From Gammaproteobacteria bacterium (GTDB taxonomy: Bacteria; Pseudomonadota; Gammaproteobacteria; Pseudomonadales; Pseudohongiellaceae): a stretch of 64,000 bases of DNA. The position numbers were made by a program, and so were the translations under genes. Numbering within the stretch: position 1 is the first letter of the stretch; every line of letters begins with the position of its first letter. Of this stretch, positions 1 to 10,686 are shown piece by piece. Location of the stretch: the NCBI GenBank assembly GCA_018661465.1, contig JABJIC010000017.1:1-64000 (forward strand). The letters run 5' to 3'. The notes beneath the pieces are model-generated. The model saw only the letters and a list, made by a program, of their open reading frames with translations, searched no databases and was not told where the DNA came from.

Positions 1-74
1 ACACTGTGGCCTCGATCAACTACTTGCTTGACCGCTTCTATTCTAAATTCTTCTGTGTATCGATTGTTGCTCAT
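1..74 (-). CDS. IS3-family transposase OrfA, N-terminal end (runs off the window)
   Basis: Reading leftwards from the ATG at 72-74 gives MSNNRYTEEFRIEAVKQVV followed by DRGHS. This is the typical start of the helix-turn-helix OrfA protein of IS3-group insertion sequences, which binds the element ends and forms the OrfAB transposase by frameshifting. Only about 25 codons are inside the window, so it cannot be judged whether the element is intact. A GAGAGGTG ribosome-binding stretch lies just upstream of the ATG (75-84). Confidence 0.85.
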   Translation of the reverse strand, partial: MSNNRYTEEFRIEAVKQVVDRGHS

Positions 75-137
75 ATTCACCTCTCTTATAGCCATTTTGT
101 ATGACTGAAAGGTGTCTAGTAAAGTGATAGCGATTCA
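1..137. mobile_element. End of an IS3-family insertion sequence
   Basis: OrfA starts 63 bases inside this end, as is usual for the left end of IS3-family elements. Read on the minus strand the inferred terminal repeat begins TGAATCGCTATCAC at 137; these elements normally have TG...CA tips. The outer boundary is inferred from two things: the TG tip, and the fact that from base 138 outward the sequence encodes protein that continues the GAF-domain reading frame. The other end and the target duplication lie outside the window. Confidence 0.7.
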
Positions 138-758
138 GACATCAGTATTTCCCTATCAGCAGAAGACGACCTAATGACGCTTCTGCGTAAGATTCTTAAT
201 GAAGGCCAAAACATTGCCTGCTGTGATGCAGCGTCTTTGTTTCTGATTGACGAAATAAGCGATCACGAGAGAGATCTGGTTTTTAAACTTACCCAAAATG
301 ACTCCATGGAATTTCCGTTTGAGGAAATGCGCTTCGCACTAGATGAATCTTCAATTGCGGGTTACGTCGCCTATACAGATACCGAACTTAATATTCCCGA
401 TGCTTATCAGCTACCGCGAGATGTACCTTACGAATTCAATAGATCGTTTGATAGGCGAACCGGCTATCGAACAAAGTCAATTTTGGCCATTCCTTTAGCG
501 AATAAACAAAAAGAAGTTATCGGTGTTTTGCAGTTTATAAACCGCAAGAAGGCTCGATCGTTAAAAGTCTCCGACGAAAAATCTGCAATGGCATACACAC
601 AACCATTCGATTCAGATATCAACGTGCTGTTACAAGCTCTGGCTAGCCAGGCTGGTATTGCAATAGAAAACACGATTTTGCAAAACGACATCAAAGCCTT
701 GTTCGAGGGGTTTGTGAACGCGTCAGTTTCCGCAATTGAACAACGAGATCCAACAACA
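138..758 (+). pseudogene. GAF-domain remnant of a GAF/HD-GYP-type protein, cut at both ends
   Basis: The frame is open from the insertion-sequence tip and reads DISISLSAEDDL before the first ATG at 174, so the native protein began further upstream and was cut by the insertion. The GAF domain (cyclic-nucleotide or small-ligand sensing) covers most of what remains, with motifs such as CDAASLFLID, SIAGYV, KSILAIPL and GVLQFINRK, and ends with the helix ALFEGFVNASVSAIEQRDPTT. In GAF/HD-GYP proteins that helix is followed by SGHS and the cyclic-di-GMP phosphodiesterase domain. Here similarity stops at 758 and the frame runs on through an unrelated tail to a stop at 813-815. Neither a normal start nor the catalytic domain is present, so it is probably non-functional, although a GAF-only product of 213 residues from 174 is possible. 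Confidence 0.75.
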
Positions 759-1661
759 ATGGGTTCCTGTCATTGGGTTATGTTAATGGTTCTGACTTTC
801 AGAAATGGGATGTAGTTTTTAGCGGCACTTTGGAAACCATAGGAGACAAAGGTACGCCGGGGGATAACGCCACCCTTCTTTCTTTCTTCATTCACCATAG
901 ATTCTAGCAAAGGTGGAATTTTTGAAAATGGCACTAAAACAGACTCAATCGACGGTCAACTCGCTGGCATTTTTACAGCGGATTACTCTGGCTCGGGAAT
1001 TAACGCTTTCACTGGAGGTTTTAGTCTCAGAGGGTCAAGTGATGCTTCATTAAATACCTCTGGTGCCTACCTTCTCTTAGAAACCGAAACAGTTATCAAT
1101 GCCCAGAGCTATACCGCACCAGCAATCACTACAATCGACTCCAACCTCAGCTGGGGTACATGGAATAATCCGATTGAGGACAATTGGGTTATCGTTAGGG
1201 ATGCACCAGCATCGAAAATTGAAATAGAGACTTCCAATCATCTCGCTCTGGTTGACCCAACTCCCGTTGCTAACCTTATAGGTACGCGTGTGTATGATAG
1301 TACGATAGCTAATATCTTTATTGGAGGTGGTAGCGCCGGCAGTGTGACCGACTTGTCTGCAAGGTTCGATGTTGATTTTGGAACAGGAGACATTGCAGCC
1401 GGAACTCTTAATGTAGAGGTCGCAGGCTCTCAGGTTTGGGATGTAGCTTTCTCTGGCACCGTAGCCGCGGGAGTTGTTGATATCAGTGCGACGGCAGGAA
1501 CACTTTCGGACCCGGGCGGACTTATCAGTAGTACAATCGAAGCCAATCTCGGTGGCGTCTTCAGCCAGGCTGACGGGGATTCATTCGTCGGTGGGTTCGA
1601 TCTTATTGATGGCTTGCATCAAGTTGACGGTATTTACAGAATAGGTCAGGTTGTTGAATAA
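759..1661 (+). pseudogene. Broken repeat-type surface protein (FecR-associated, TbpB-like beta domains)
   Basis: Two successive copies of one beta-rich domain can be read. The first (776-1060) has WDVVFSGT then GQLAGIFTADYSG and FTGGFSL; the second (1290-1640) has WDVAFSGT then ANLGGVFSQADGD and FVGGFDL. They are joined by LSWGTW and PVANLIGT segments. The first copy changes frame between about 875 and 900: the frame giving WDVVFSGT hits a TAG at 904-906, while the frame from 900 onward is open without interruption to the stop at 1659-1661. The 5' end is fused to the truncated GAF gene. The family assignment comes from memory of motif order and is moderate. The part from 1290 could be read as a 123-residue protein, but the open frame begins long before that ATG. 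Confidence 0.6.
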
Positions 1662-1687
1662 AAAAGCCCATCCCTAAATCATCGAAA

Positions 1688-1721
1688 GGAAAAAGCAGAT
1701 TCTACCGAATCGGCTTTTTCC
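1688..1721. terminator. Bidirectional terminator between the surface-protein remnant and msrB
   Basis: The arms GGAAAAAGC (1688-1696) and GCTTTTTCC (1713-1721) pair perfectly, and an inner GATTC/GAATC stem closes a TACC loop. A/T-rich runs lie in both arms. It lies between two convergent genes and can serve both. Confidence 0.75.
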
Positions 1722-1732
1722 CTGATTCATTT

Positions 1733-2128
1733 TTAGTCCTTCTTCTCAAACTTCAGAGACGCCGAGTTAATACAGTATCGTAAACCGGTCTCCGGTGGCC
1801 CATCTGGAAACACATGCCCGAGATGTGAATCGCAATTCTTACAAACCACTTCGGTACGGATCATTCCGAGGGATTTATCGGCTATCTCTTCTATATTGTC
1901 GTCGCTGGCAGGTTTAAAAAAACTGGGCCATCCACAACCTGCATCGAACTTGGTTTCTGATTCAAACAGCTTTTCACCACAGGCTGTACAAAGGTACTCA
2001 CCCTCTTCTACCGTATCCCAATATTTCCCCGTAAAAGCTCGCTCGGTACCCTTCTCCCTGGTCACATGAAAGGTTTCCTCATCCATCTCTTCTCGCCACT
2101 GTTCTTCTGTTTTCTCTATTTTAGCCAC
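1733..2128 (-). CDS. msrB: Peptide-methionine (R)-S-oxide reductase MsrB
   Basis: This enzyme reduces the R epimer of methionine sulfoxide in damaged proteins. The 131-residue protein has the usual length of a stand-alone MsrB. Zinc ligands are visible as CTAC (47 and 50) and CKNC (96 and 99), the catalytic cysteine is C119 in RYCINSASL, and the conserved GCGWPSF segment (64-70) is intact. It is a cytoplasmic form without a signal peptide. It is transcribed alone, divergent from alaA, and ends at the shared hairpin at 1688-1721. Identification is secure from the motifs. Confidence 0.96.
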   Translation of the reverse strand: MAKIEKTEEQWREEMDEETFHVTREKGTERAFTGKYWDTVEEGEYLCTACGEKLFESETKFDAGCGWPSFFKPASDDNIEEIADKSLGMIRTEVVCKNCDSHLGHVFPDGPPETGLRYCINSASLKFEKKD

Positions 2129-2275
2129 TTACTTTCCCTCATGATGCTGTGTTGTGTCTCTTAACACTGTAAACCCCTTGCTGTAAAATCTCCCAGCATG
2201 ACGTAGTTTGTTTTATATCATAGATGAATCGGCCGATAATATAAGGCAGTTAAAGACAAGCCTGAAGAAGACCTT

Positions 2276-3487
2276 ATGAAAAGCATTGAACAATCACACA
2301 AGCTGGACAATGTCTGTTACGACATTCGCGGTCCGGTATTGGAAGAAGCTAAAAGACTGGAAGAGGAAGGCCACCGGATTCTGAAATTGAATATCGGAAA
2401 TCCAGCGCCGTTTGGCTTCAATGCTCCCGATGAAATCCTTCAGGATGTCATTCATAATCTTGCCAATGCCCAGGGCTACTGCGACTCCAAAGGCTTATTC
2501 TCTGCCCGCAAGGCAATCATGCAGGAGTGTCAGAGGCTACAGATTCCAAATATTGAAATCGAGGATATTTATCTGGGCAATGGCGTAAGTGAACTTATCA
2601 CTATGTCCATGCAAGCTTTGCTCAATAATGATGATGAAGTACTGATCCCTGCTCCCGATTATCCATTATGGACAGCTTCAGTAAGCCTGGCTGGCGGCAA
2701 TCCTGTTCACTATGTTTGCGACGAAGGCTCGGACTGGTTTCCTGACATTGAAGACATAAAGTCCAAAATCGGACCCAAGACCAGAGCTCTGGTTTTGATT
2801 AATCCTAATAATCCCACTGGCGCAGTATACAGTCGTGAGATCTTGTTGGAGCTTATAGATGTAGCGAGGCAGAACGACCTAATCCTGTTCGCCGATGAAA
2901 TTTACAGCAAGATTGTTTATGACGATGCTGAATTCATCCCATTGGCATCTCTGTGTGATGACGTATTCATCGTAAGCTTTAACGGACTATCGAAGTCTTA
3001 TCGACTAGCCGGTTTTCGCGCGGGCTGGATGATTCTTAGCGGACCGAGAAATCAGGCAAGAAACTACATCGAAGGCTTGGAAATTCTAACCAATATGCGT
3101 TTATGTGCGAACGTACCGGCGCAGTATGCAATTCAAACTGCCCTTGGCGGTTTTCAGAGTATAAATCAGCTGGTATTGCCGGGTGGCAGACTCAAACAGC
3201 AACGGGATACTTGCTGGGAGCTAATTACATCAATTCCAGGAGTGAGTTGTGTTAAGCCACAAGGAGCAATCTACATGTTTCCCAAGCTTGATCCTGAGGT
3301 ATACAAAATCGAAGATGACATGGCATTGGTTTTGGATATTCTTAATCAGGAACAGATACTGCTGGTTCAGGGTAGCGCGTTTAATATAGACGACACTAAT
3401 CATCTTCGACTGGTGTTTTTACCGAGAGAAGACGAGCTTAGTGAAGCTGTTGGCAAGATAGCCAAGGTACTGGAACAGTACCGCTAG
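2276..3487 (+). CDS. alaA: Glutamate-pyruvate aminotransferase AlaA (class I/II)
   Basis: This PLP enzyme moves the amino group of glutamate to pyruvate to make alanine. At 403 residues it matches the AlaA (YfbQ) length. The PLP lysine is K240 in SFNGLSKSYRLAGFRAGW. Upstream the NPNNPTG motif (176-182) and ADEIYS (206-211) bind cofactor. The N-terminal stretch DIRGPVLEEAKRLEEEGHRI is characteristic of AlaA rather than AspC. The start ATG follows an AGAAGA purine run. It stands alone, divergent from msrB and convergent with pdxB. A related aminotransferase of slightly different specificity cannot be excluded. Confidence 0.9.
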   Translation: MKSIEQSHKLDNVCYDIRGPVLEEAKRLEEEGHRILKLNIGNPAPFGFNAPDEILQDVIHNLANAQGYCDSKGLFSARKAIMQECQRLQIPNIEIEDIYLGNGVSELITMSMQALLNNDDEVLIPAPDYPLWTASVSLAGGNPVHYVCDEGSDWFPDIEDIKSKIGPKTRALVLINPNNPTGAVYSREILLELIDVARQNDLILFADEIYSKIVYDDAEFIPLASLCDDVFIVSFNGLSKSYRLAGFRAGWMILSGPRNQARNYIEGLEILTNMRLCANVPAQYAIQTALGGFQSINQLVLPGGRLKQQRDTCWELITSIPGVSCVKPQGAIYMFPKLDPEVYKIEDDMALVLDILNQEQILLVQGSAFNIDDTNHLRLVFLPREDELSEAVGKIAKVLEQYR

Positions 3488-3559
3488 TTAGAAATGCTAA
3501 TTGCGCAATACCGCCAGGATAAACAAATACTGGAAGAGAACTGATAGCTAAAAAAATCG

Positions 3560-4714
3560 CTAGCCTTGAAAACTAAACCCCAGAGCACCCAGAAAGCCTA
3601 CCTTCGCCGGGCTTAACTCAGATTGACTCTTTCCTATCAGATGGATGGCACCAAATTCCCTACGGCTTCGAAGCTCGGCACGGATTTTATCAAATACTTT
3701 ATCGCCATCAATACTGCTTGCAGCTGATTTGAAATTGGAAGATATTTCCATGACAGGCATGGCTTTCAGAACACTATTCCATACATTGTCATTGTCTAAA
3801 TTTGGCAATTCCAAATTGAATTTATTCTGCTCAGGGTTTTCTTCCAGACTTTTCTCTTCCTTTCCCAGATAAGCATAAATCGCCTTCCTCATCATCTCAG
3901 TTGCAGCAGCTTTCGCTTCCCTACTATAACCGGCAATATGTGGCGTAGCTATATCCACTAATTCAAGAAGCTCTTTGTTGGGCGAAGGCTCGTTTTCCCA
4001 TACGTCAAACACAGTTGAGACATCTTCTCTGTTTTTGAGGAATTGAATTAAGTCCTGTTCATCTACCACGCCTCCCCTACAGGCATTCACCATAAGGCCA
4101 TTTTTCGGAAGAAGGCCAAGTTGCTCATTCGAAATGAGGCTTGCTGTAGGGAATTCACCGCTATGGCTTAAGGGGACATGAAGGGTAACGACCTCGCAAG
4201 CCATCACTTCACCCAACGAGTAGTAATCCGTTTTTGTTTCTTCTTCCGAAGCGCATTGAAGCTGATCAAGAGGCGGGTCACATATTTTGAATGGGATGCT
4301 CAAGAGTTTTAGCTTTTTTGCTAACAAGCCCCCTACTTTACCACCACCTACAATGCCCACCGTACAGGCGTCAATATCCAGGCTCTTATGAACTACTGCA
4401 AACGCCAGTGCGGAAAAAAAATAATCCACGACCGCGTTAGCATTACTTCCCTTGGCGTCAACAAATTCAATACCGTTTCTTGACAGGTATTCCGTATCTA
4501 TATGATTCGAGCCACTGGTTGCGGTGCCGACAAATCGAATTTTGGAATTTTTCAGAAGAGACTCATCAACCTGCGTAATGGAGCGTACTATCAGCGCATC
4601 GGCATCAGCAAGGTGTCTGGCTTGAATTTCTCGCCCGGAAATCAGCTCCAGTTCACCAAGGTCACTGAGACTTTTGGATACGTCGAGGATATCTGCATCG
4701 GCAATTATTTTCAT
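3560..4714 (-). CDS. pdxB: Erythronate-4-phosphate dehydrogenase PdxB
   Basis: It oxidises 4-phosphoerythronate in the DXP-dependent pathway of pyridoxal phosphate synthesis, a route typical of gammaproteobacteria. The 384-residue protein is a D-2-hydroxyacid dehydrogenase: the NAD-binding loop is GIVGGGKVGG, and the catalytic Arg, Glu and His sit in ACRGGVVDE, WENEP and TPHIAGYS. A C-terminal extension of about 100 residues matches the PdxB dimerisation domain. It is last in the leftward run yheU-tusA-exonuclease-pdxB, about 100 bases after the exonuclease gene. Confidence 0.94.
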   Translation of the reverse strand: MKIIADADILDVSKSLSDLGELELISGREIQARHLADADALIVRSITQVDESLLKNSKIRFVGTATSGSNHIDTEYLSRNGIEFVDAKGSNANAVVDYFFSALAFAVVHKSLDIDACTVGIVGGGKVGGLLAKKLKLLSIPFKICDPPLDQLQCASEEETKTDYYSLGEVMACEVVTLHVPLSHSGEFPTASLISNEQLGLLPKNGLMVNACRGGVVDEQDLIQFLKNREDVSTVFDVWENEPSPNKELLELVDIATPHIAGYSREAKAAATEMMRKAIYAYLGKEEKSLEENPEQNKFNLELPNLDNDNVWNSVLKAMPVMEISSNFKSAASSIDGDKVFDKIRAELRSRREFGAIHLIGKSQSELSPAKVGFLGALGFSFQG

Positions 4715-4812
4715 GATAGCGTTACGCCCGTGGAGCAGCTTCAGATAGTTTTCAATCCAAAATATATTCAGTTTCTACTACTGTAGTACGTTATGTTTCA
4801 GTGCTTTCCTAA

Positions 4813-5784
4813 TCAGTTGCTTTCCAATAAAGAGCGAAGCTGAGAGAGCAATCTTGAACTATCCTCTTGTTTAAAAGAGTAGTTACTGAGAAATGACTCC
4901 AGCTCTTTTTCCGACGCTTCTCCAATGACTAAATCTTCTGAGTCAATTCCTACGAAGCTTTCATCCTCATCCTCGGAATTGCAATGAGCATCACAAACGA
5001 TGGTGGCGAGCTCTTTGCTGAGCTCCGCTAGATCCCTATGCTGCTCTAGAAGTTCGGCAAGGCGCTTTGCGCCGCGCAGTTCAAGGCCAGGGACTTTCTC
5101 AAGGTTCTCGTAGATACCCTGCATGTCGCGAAACTCGTTTAATAATACCTTTGCCTTAACCGGGCCCACGCCGGGAACACCGCTTATGCAATCCACGCTA
5201 TCGCCGATCAACCCTAAATAATCGGGGAACTGCTCTGGCAAAATTCCGTACTCGTCATGAATATGTTTTCTGTAACGCTTCTTGTTTCCGCTGTAATCCC
5301 AGAGATAATGAGAGTCATCGCGAATAAGCTGCGCCAGATCCTTATCTCTAGTGACAATAACTAATTCAGAACCATCGCTAATGTCGGCGCAAACCTGCTC
5401 AGCCATTGTGCCTATAATATCATCCGCTTCATACTTACGACTGGAGTGAGCACTCAGACCCAGTACTTCACAAATTTGAGCACAGGCCTTTAACTGCATT
5501 TCCAAATTTTCATCAGGAAGCTCTCTGTTTGATTTATAGTCCGGACACATCTGGTGCCGAAAACCACAAAACAGGCTTTCATCCATACCAATGCCCACAT
5601 AACGAGGCCTTGTCCTGCGTAAAAACTGTAAGAGAAATGAAGTAAAGCCATAGAGCGCGCTTAGCTCGACTCCGTTACGGTCATAGCACTCTACATAAGG
5701 CGAGAAATGGGATTGGAAAATGTATATCGAGGCATCGATCAAATAAATGTCAGATGATTGAGAACTCATCTTAAGGCTGCTCAT
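4813..5784 (-). CDS. 5'-3' exonuclease / flap endonuclease (PolI N-domain or Xni type)
   Basis: The 323-residue protein resembles the 5'-nuclease domain of DNA polymerase I and stand-alone Xni. Acidic metal-binding motifs can be seen: [10 protein letters not shown] near the start, [18 protein letters not shown] and [12 protein letters not shown], followed by the helix-hairpin-helix [14 protein letters not shown] that binds DNA. No polymerase domain follows. The first ATG (5784) overlaps the end of tusA by 14 bases; a second in-frame ATG at 5769 lies just after the tusA stop, so the start is uncertain by five codons. The overlap suggests translational coupling. Whether it should be named xni is not settled here. 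Confidence 0.85.
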   Translation of the reverse strand: MSSLKMSSQSSDIYLIDASIYIFQSHFSPYVECYDRNGVELSALYGFTSFLLQFLRRTRPRYVGIGMDESLFCGFRHQMCPDYKSNRELPDENLEMQLKACAQICEVLGLSAHSSRKYEADDIIGTMAEQVCADISDGSELVIVTRDKDLAQLIRDDSHYLWDYSGNKKRYRKHIHDEYGILPEQFPDYLGLIGDSVDCISGVPGVGPVKAKVLLNEFRDMQGIYENLEKVPGLELRGAKRLAELLEQHRDLAELSKELATIVCDAHCNSEDEDESFVGIDSEDLVIGEASEKELESFLSNYSFKQEDSSRLLSQLRSLLESN

Positions 5785-6037
5785 TCTTTCTGATCAGATA
5801 AACATATTTACCCTCTTCTTCTTTCTGCTCGACAAGATCATGTCCTAGGAAGAGGCAAAATTTAGGCACGTCTCTGGTGGTTGAAGGATCAGTAGCAGTT
5901 AGCCTTAAGAGATCACCAACTGAAATGTCTCGTATCTTATTGTGTAGCAACATCACAGGTTCGGGACAAAATAAACCACAGGCATCAAGATCTACGCCGA
6001 TATCCAAATTACTGTGTGTTTCTTTTGAATCACTCAT
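5771..6037 (-). CDS. tusA: TusA-family sulfur carrier protein
   Basis: This small protein (88 residues) has the TusA signature [10 protein letters not shown], with the persulfide-carrying cysteine at C24 and an additional C20. TusA relays sulfur from a cysteine desulfurase to tRNA thiolation enzymes and other acceptors. Its start shares one base with the yheU stop (TAATG at 6035-6039), and its 3' end overlaps the exonuclease start, so the three genes are almost certainly co-translated. The tRNA 2-thiocytidine gene ttcA lies just upstream in the same direction. TusA is not known to be needed for TtcA, so any link is only suggested by position. Confidence 0.88.
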   Translation of the reverse strand: MSDSKETHSNLDIGVDLDACGLFCPEPVMLLHNKIRDISVGDLLRLTATDPSTTRDVPKFCLFLGHDLVEQKEEEGKYVYLIRKNEQP

Positions 6038-6297
6038 TACTGCTTATCGCTTTCGTCTTTATTTTCGTTCTCATCGCCGCTTACAAAAATAGATCCAGGG
6101 GCTTGCAGATGACAGGACTGAGAGTCCGCATCATAATTAATTACAGCCTCACCCAATTCCAGCTGTTTTTTAACTTGGAGAATTTTGTCGTCAAGCGAAT
6201 ATTCATGATCTCCGTAATCAGTTCCTTCTCTGGTGATGAATTCCTCAACAATTGCCCTGAGAGCATCTTCAGATAGTTCTTTGTAAGGAATTTCCAT
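6037..6297 (-). CDS. yheU: YheU family (UPF0270) small protein
   Basis: The 86-residue product carries the family's hallmarks: an N-terminal [23 protein letters not shown] segment-type start with the conserved [10 protein letters not shown] motif (23-32) and then [15 protein letters not shown]. The family has no established function. The C-terminal tail of about 20 residues is acidic and polar (Asp, Glu, Lys, Asn), longer than in E. coli YheU. The stop codon overlaps the tusA start by one base. Confidence 0.87.
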   Translation of the reverse strand: MEIPYKELSEDALRAIVEEFITREGTDYGDHEYSLDDKILQVKKQLELGEAVINYDADSQSCHLQAPGSIFVSGDENENKDESDKQ

Positions 6298-6338
6298 TAG
6301 CGCTCTTTCTTCGACCAGATATTTATTTCAAAACCACT

Positions 6339-7169
6339 TTAGACTATTTCCACAACATCCAGATTCTGTGAGTCTGGACGTTGGACCTTTAGCCCATCAA
6401 AGGAGAATAGGTTCCGGTCAGCCAATTGCGATGGAGAGACATTAGCGATGCTGCGAAAGATGCTCTCTATCCTGCCCGGCTGATTACGACCCCATTCTTG
6501 CAACATGCCTTTGATTACCTGTCGTTGCAAGCCATCTTGCGAGCCACACAGATTACAGGGAATGATAGGAAAATCGCTGAGTTCAGCAAACTTCTCAATC
6601 TCTTTCTCCTTGCAGTAAGCCATGGGCCGGATAACCACATTTCGCTTATCGTCGCTAAGGAGTTTAGGCGGCATGGCCTTAAGCTTTCCTCCGTAGAACA
6701 TGTTCAAAAACAATGTCTCTACAATGTCGTCTCGATGGTGACCCAAAGCAATTTTTGTTGCGCCAATAGAGTCTGCGTAATTGTACAGAATACCTCTACG
6801 CAGCCTGGAACATAGCCCGCAATAGGTTTTTCCTTCAGCGACCTTATCGGTAACTATGGAATAGGTGTCTTTTTCTATAATTTTGTAATCTACATCGATG
6901 GCGCTGAGATACTCAGGCAAAACATGCTCAGGAAAACCTGGTTGTTTTTGATCAAGGTTCACCGCATGAAGAGTAAAGTTGATCGGTGCATGTCTCTGCA
7001 AATTTCGCAGAATGTCCAGCATGGCAAAAGAGTCTTTGCCCCCAGACAGGCAAACCATAACCAGGTCACCGTCTTCGATCATATTGTAGTCTGCAATGGC
7101 ACGACCAACATCCCGCCGCAAATTTTTGCGACAGCGATTTAATTTCAATTGATCCTTACCCTTTTCCAT
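6339..7169 (-). CDS. ttcA: tRNA 2-thiocytidine(32) synthetase TtcA
   Basis: TtcA installs 2-thiocytidine at position 32 of certain tRNAs using an ATP PP-loop and an iron-sulfur cluster. The 276-residue protein has the PP-loop CLSGGKDS (40-47), the cluster/catalytic pairs CGLC and CNLC, and the family segment [20 protein letters not shown]. The ATG at 7169 follows a TAAGAAAGAG purine stretch. It opens the leftward run ttcA-yheU-tusA-exonuclease, with 41 bases to yheU. Confidence 0.95.
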   Translation of the reverse strand: MEKGKDQLKLNRCRKNLRRDVGRAIADYNMIEDGDLVMVCLSGGKDSFAMLDILRNLQRHAPINFTLHAVNLDQKQPGFPEHVLPEYLSAIDVDYKIIEKDTYSIVTDKVAEGKTYCGLCSRLRRGILYNYADSIGATKIALGHHRDDIVETLFLNMFYGGKLKAMPPKLLSDDKRNVVIRPMAYCKEKEIEKFAELSDFPIIPCNLCGSQDGLQRQVIKGMLQEWGRNQPGRIESIFRSIANVSPSQLADRNLFSFDGLKVQRPDSQNLDVVEIV

Positions 7170-7235
7170 TACTCTTTCTTAGCTCTTAATGTTGCTTTCT
7201 AGTATTTCTTTGTCGTCACACACCAATACCGACCA

Positions 7236-8423
<1,188 letters not shown>

Positions 8424-10568
8424 TTATACGCCGTAGAATGTTTTGTTGGCGGCAGCCATTTCTCGAATTTTTTCTGTTGGCTGATATAACTCGCCAAGAT
8501 GGGCATACTTGTCAGCAATTTCACAGAATTGTGCCAGGCCGAGGCTATCGGCATATCGCAGCGCACCACCTCTGAACGGCGGAAACCCCAGACCCAGTAT
8601 CAGGCCCATATCTGCTTCGATGGCAGTTTCTACAACTCCATCTTCAAGACAGCGTGCAACTTCCAGACACATGGCAACCATCATCCGCTCCACGATTTCC
8701 TGATCTTCAAAATCCTTTGCGCCATCGCGAATACTATCCAGCAAAGCAGGCAATTCAGGATTAGGAAGTTTCTTCGGCTTCCCTCGCTTGTCAGTTTCAT
8801 AAACGTAAAAGCCACGTCCGGATTTTTGCCCCAGGTCTCCCTGGGCATAGAGCTTATCGATAGCACTCTCGAAGCCGACCTTCATACGATCGAATCCATC
8901 AGCCATAACTTGTTGGGCGTGAACCCCCGTATCAAGGCCAACCACATCTAGCAAATAGGCAGGCCCCATGGGCCAGCCAAATTTTTCCATGACCCGATCT
9001 ATTTGATTAATGTCAGCGCCGTCATGGAGCAGCTTCGAGAAGGCTCCAAAATATGGGAACAGAACTCTATTAACCAAAAAGCCAGGACAGTTATTAACGA
9101 CGATGGGTGTTTTTCCCATTTTCTTGGCATAGGCAACAGTCGTAGCAATAGTTTCATCACTAGTCTTCTCACCGCGAATGACTTCCACCAATGGCATGAG
9201 TGGTACCGGGTTAAAAAAGTGCATGCCACAAAATTTATCTGGACGTTTAAGCGCTGTCGCTAGTTCATCTATAGAGATGGTAGAAGTATTGGAAGCGATA
9301 ATTGCGTCTTCAGTTACCAGGCCTTCCAGCTCACTCAATACAGCCTTTTTAACCTTCGGGTTTTCAACAACAGCTTCCACCACGATGTCGACCTTGCCGA
9401 AATCGTCATAATCAAGAGTTGGTGTAATATTGGATAGGACACCGAACATCTTCGCCGCATCCAGCCTTCCTCTTCCCACTTGTTTTTCAAGAAGCTTTCT
9501 TGCCTCAGCCATGCCCAAGTCCAAACCTTCCTGAGCGATGTCTTTCATTAGTACAGGAGTTCCTCTCAAGGCTGACTGGTAGGAAATGCCACCACCCATG
9601 ATTCCTGCCCCTAAAATACCGGCCAGCTTTATGTCTTTGGCATTGGAGAGATGGGCTTTAGCTTTGCCCGCAAGAAATTGATCGTTTAGAAACATCTGCA
9701 CAAGGTTGGCAGCAACTGGAGACGTCGCCAACTTGATAAAACCTTGATGCTCTTTCTCCAGCGCCCCAGTTCGATCTAATGTCGCCGCTTCATGCATCAC
9801 CTGCACGGCAGTAATTGGCGCCGGATAATTAGGACCAGCTTTTGCGGCGATCATCGCCTTGGCGGTATCGAAAGCTACCGTTAACTCAATTGGGCTTAAA
9901 GTTAGAGGTGAAGTTTTCGCAGCGCGAATTTTTTGAATATCCAGTTTACCGGCATTACATTGGGCAATAATTTTCTCAGCCGCTTCAATGAGCACCTCAG
10001 GTTCTACAATTGAATCGAGAGCGCCTTCCTTGAAGGCCTGTGCTGATTTAATTTGAGCACCGCTACCAATCCACTGATTGGCATTGTCCGCTCCAATAAG
10101 TCTAGGCAATCTAACCGTGCCACCAAAGCCAGGTAATATGCCCAATTTAACTTCCGGAAAACCTACAACAGCGTTTGCCGTTGCGACTCGAAAGTCTGTG
10201 GACACAGCCATTTCAAAACCACCACCAAGAGCGATACCGTTTATGGCGGTTACAGTTGGAACGGGAAGGTCTTCAATATCGGTAAATACCTTATTCGCTT
10301 CCACTAACCAATTATGAATTTGTTCTTCGCCCTGCTCGAACATGGCAGTAAATTCAGTGATGTCGGCACCTACGATGAAGGTCGGTTTGGCGCTTGAAAA
10401 GATCACGCCCTTGATGTCAGCACTCTTTAATACTTCCGCCGCTTCCTGAAGCTCTCGAAGGGCTTGCTGATTGAATTTGTTGACAGAAGAGCCTTCCAGG
10501 TCGAATACCAGATGGGCTGTGCCAGACGGCAAAAGATCGACGCTCAGCGCCTTGCCTGTGTATATCAT
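8424..10568 (-). CDS. fadB: Fatty-acid oxidation complex alpha subunit FadB
   Basis: This bifunctional enzyme is an enoyl-CoA hydratase/isomerase joined to 3-hydroxyacyl-CoA dehydrogenase. The N-terminal crotonase half has the catalytic glutamates E119 (GGGFEMA) and E139 ([15 protein letters not shown]). The dehydrogenase half begins near residue 315 with the NAD loop [11 protein letters not shown] and has the catalytic His in GMHFFNPVP. Total length of 714 residues fits FadB. It is the first gene of fadBA. I saw no clear FadR or PsrA operator in the 100 bases upstream, but a motif search was not possible. Confidence 0.97.
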   Translation of the reverse strand: MIYTGKALSVDLLPSGTAHLVFDLEGSSVNKFNQQALRELQEAAEVLKSADIKGVIFSSAKPTFIVGADITEFTAMFEQGEEQIHNWLVEANKVFTDIEDLPVPTVTAINGIALGGGFEMAVSTDFRVATANAVVGFPEVKLGILPGFGGTVRLPRLIGADNANQWIGSGAQIKSAQAFKEGALDSIVEPEVLIEAAEKIIAQCNAGKLDIQKIRAAKTSPLTLSPIELTVAFDTAKAMIAAKAGPNYPAPITAVQVMHEAATLDRTGALEKEHQGFIKLATSPVAANLVQMFLNDQFLAGKAKAHLSNAKDIKLAGILGAGIMGGGISYQSALRGTPVLMKDIAQEGLDLGMAEARKLLEKQVGRGRLDAAKMFGVLSNITPTLDYDDFGKVDIVVEAVVENPKVKKAVLSELEGLVTEDAIIASNTSTISIDELATALKRPDKFCGMHFFNPVPLMPLVEVIRGEKTSDETIATTVAYAKKMGKTPIVVNNCPGFLVNRVLFPYFGAFSKLLHDGADINQIDRVMEKFGWPMGPAYLLDVVGLDTGVHAQQVMADGFDRMKVGFESAIDKLYAQGDLGQKSGRGFYVYETDKRGKPKKLPNPELPALLDSIRDGAKDFEDQEIVERMMVAMCLEVARCLEDGVVETAIEADMGLILGLGFPPFRGGALRYADSLGLAQFCEIADKYAHLGELYQPTEKIREMAAANKTFYGV

Positions 10569-10686
10569 TGCTTTGCTCCAGAATTAGATGAATCTACCCG
10601 CAGTGCAACGGGGCTGCGCATTATAACGTTGCGGAGGGCAATTAAGAAGCTGCTTTCCCAGGCCAAAAGTGGGTTATTATTGGCAG

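Noticed and set aside
10669-10686. GTG start for the polysaccharide deacetylase
   Set aside because: It would put polar residues before the signal peptide; the ATG at 10687 is the more normal start.
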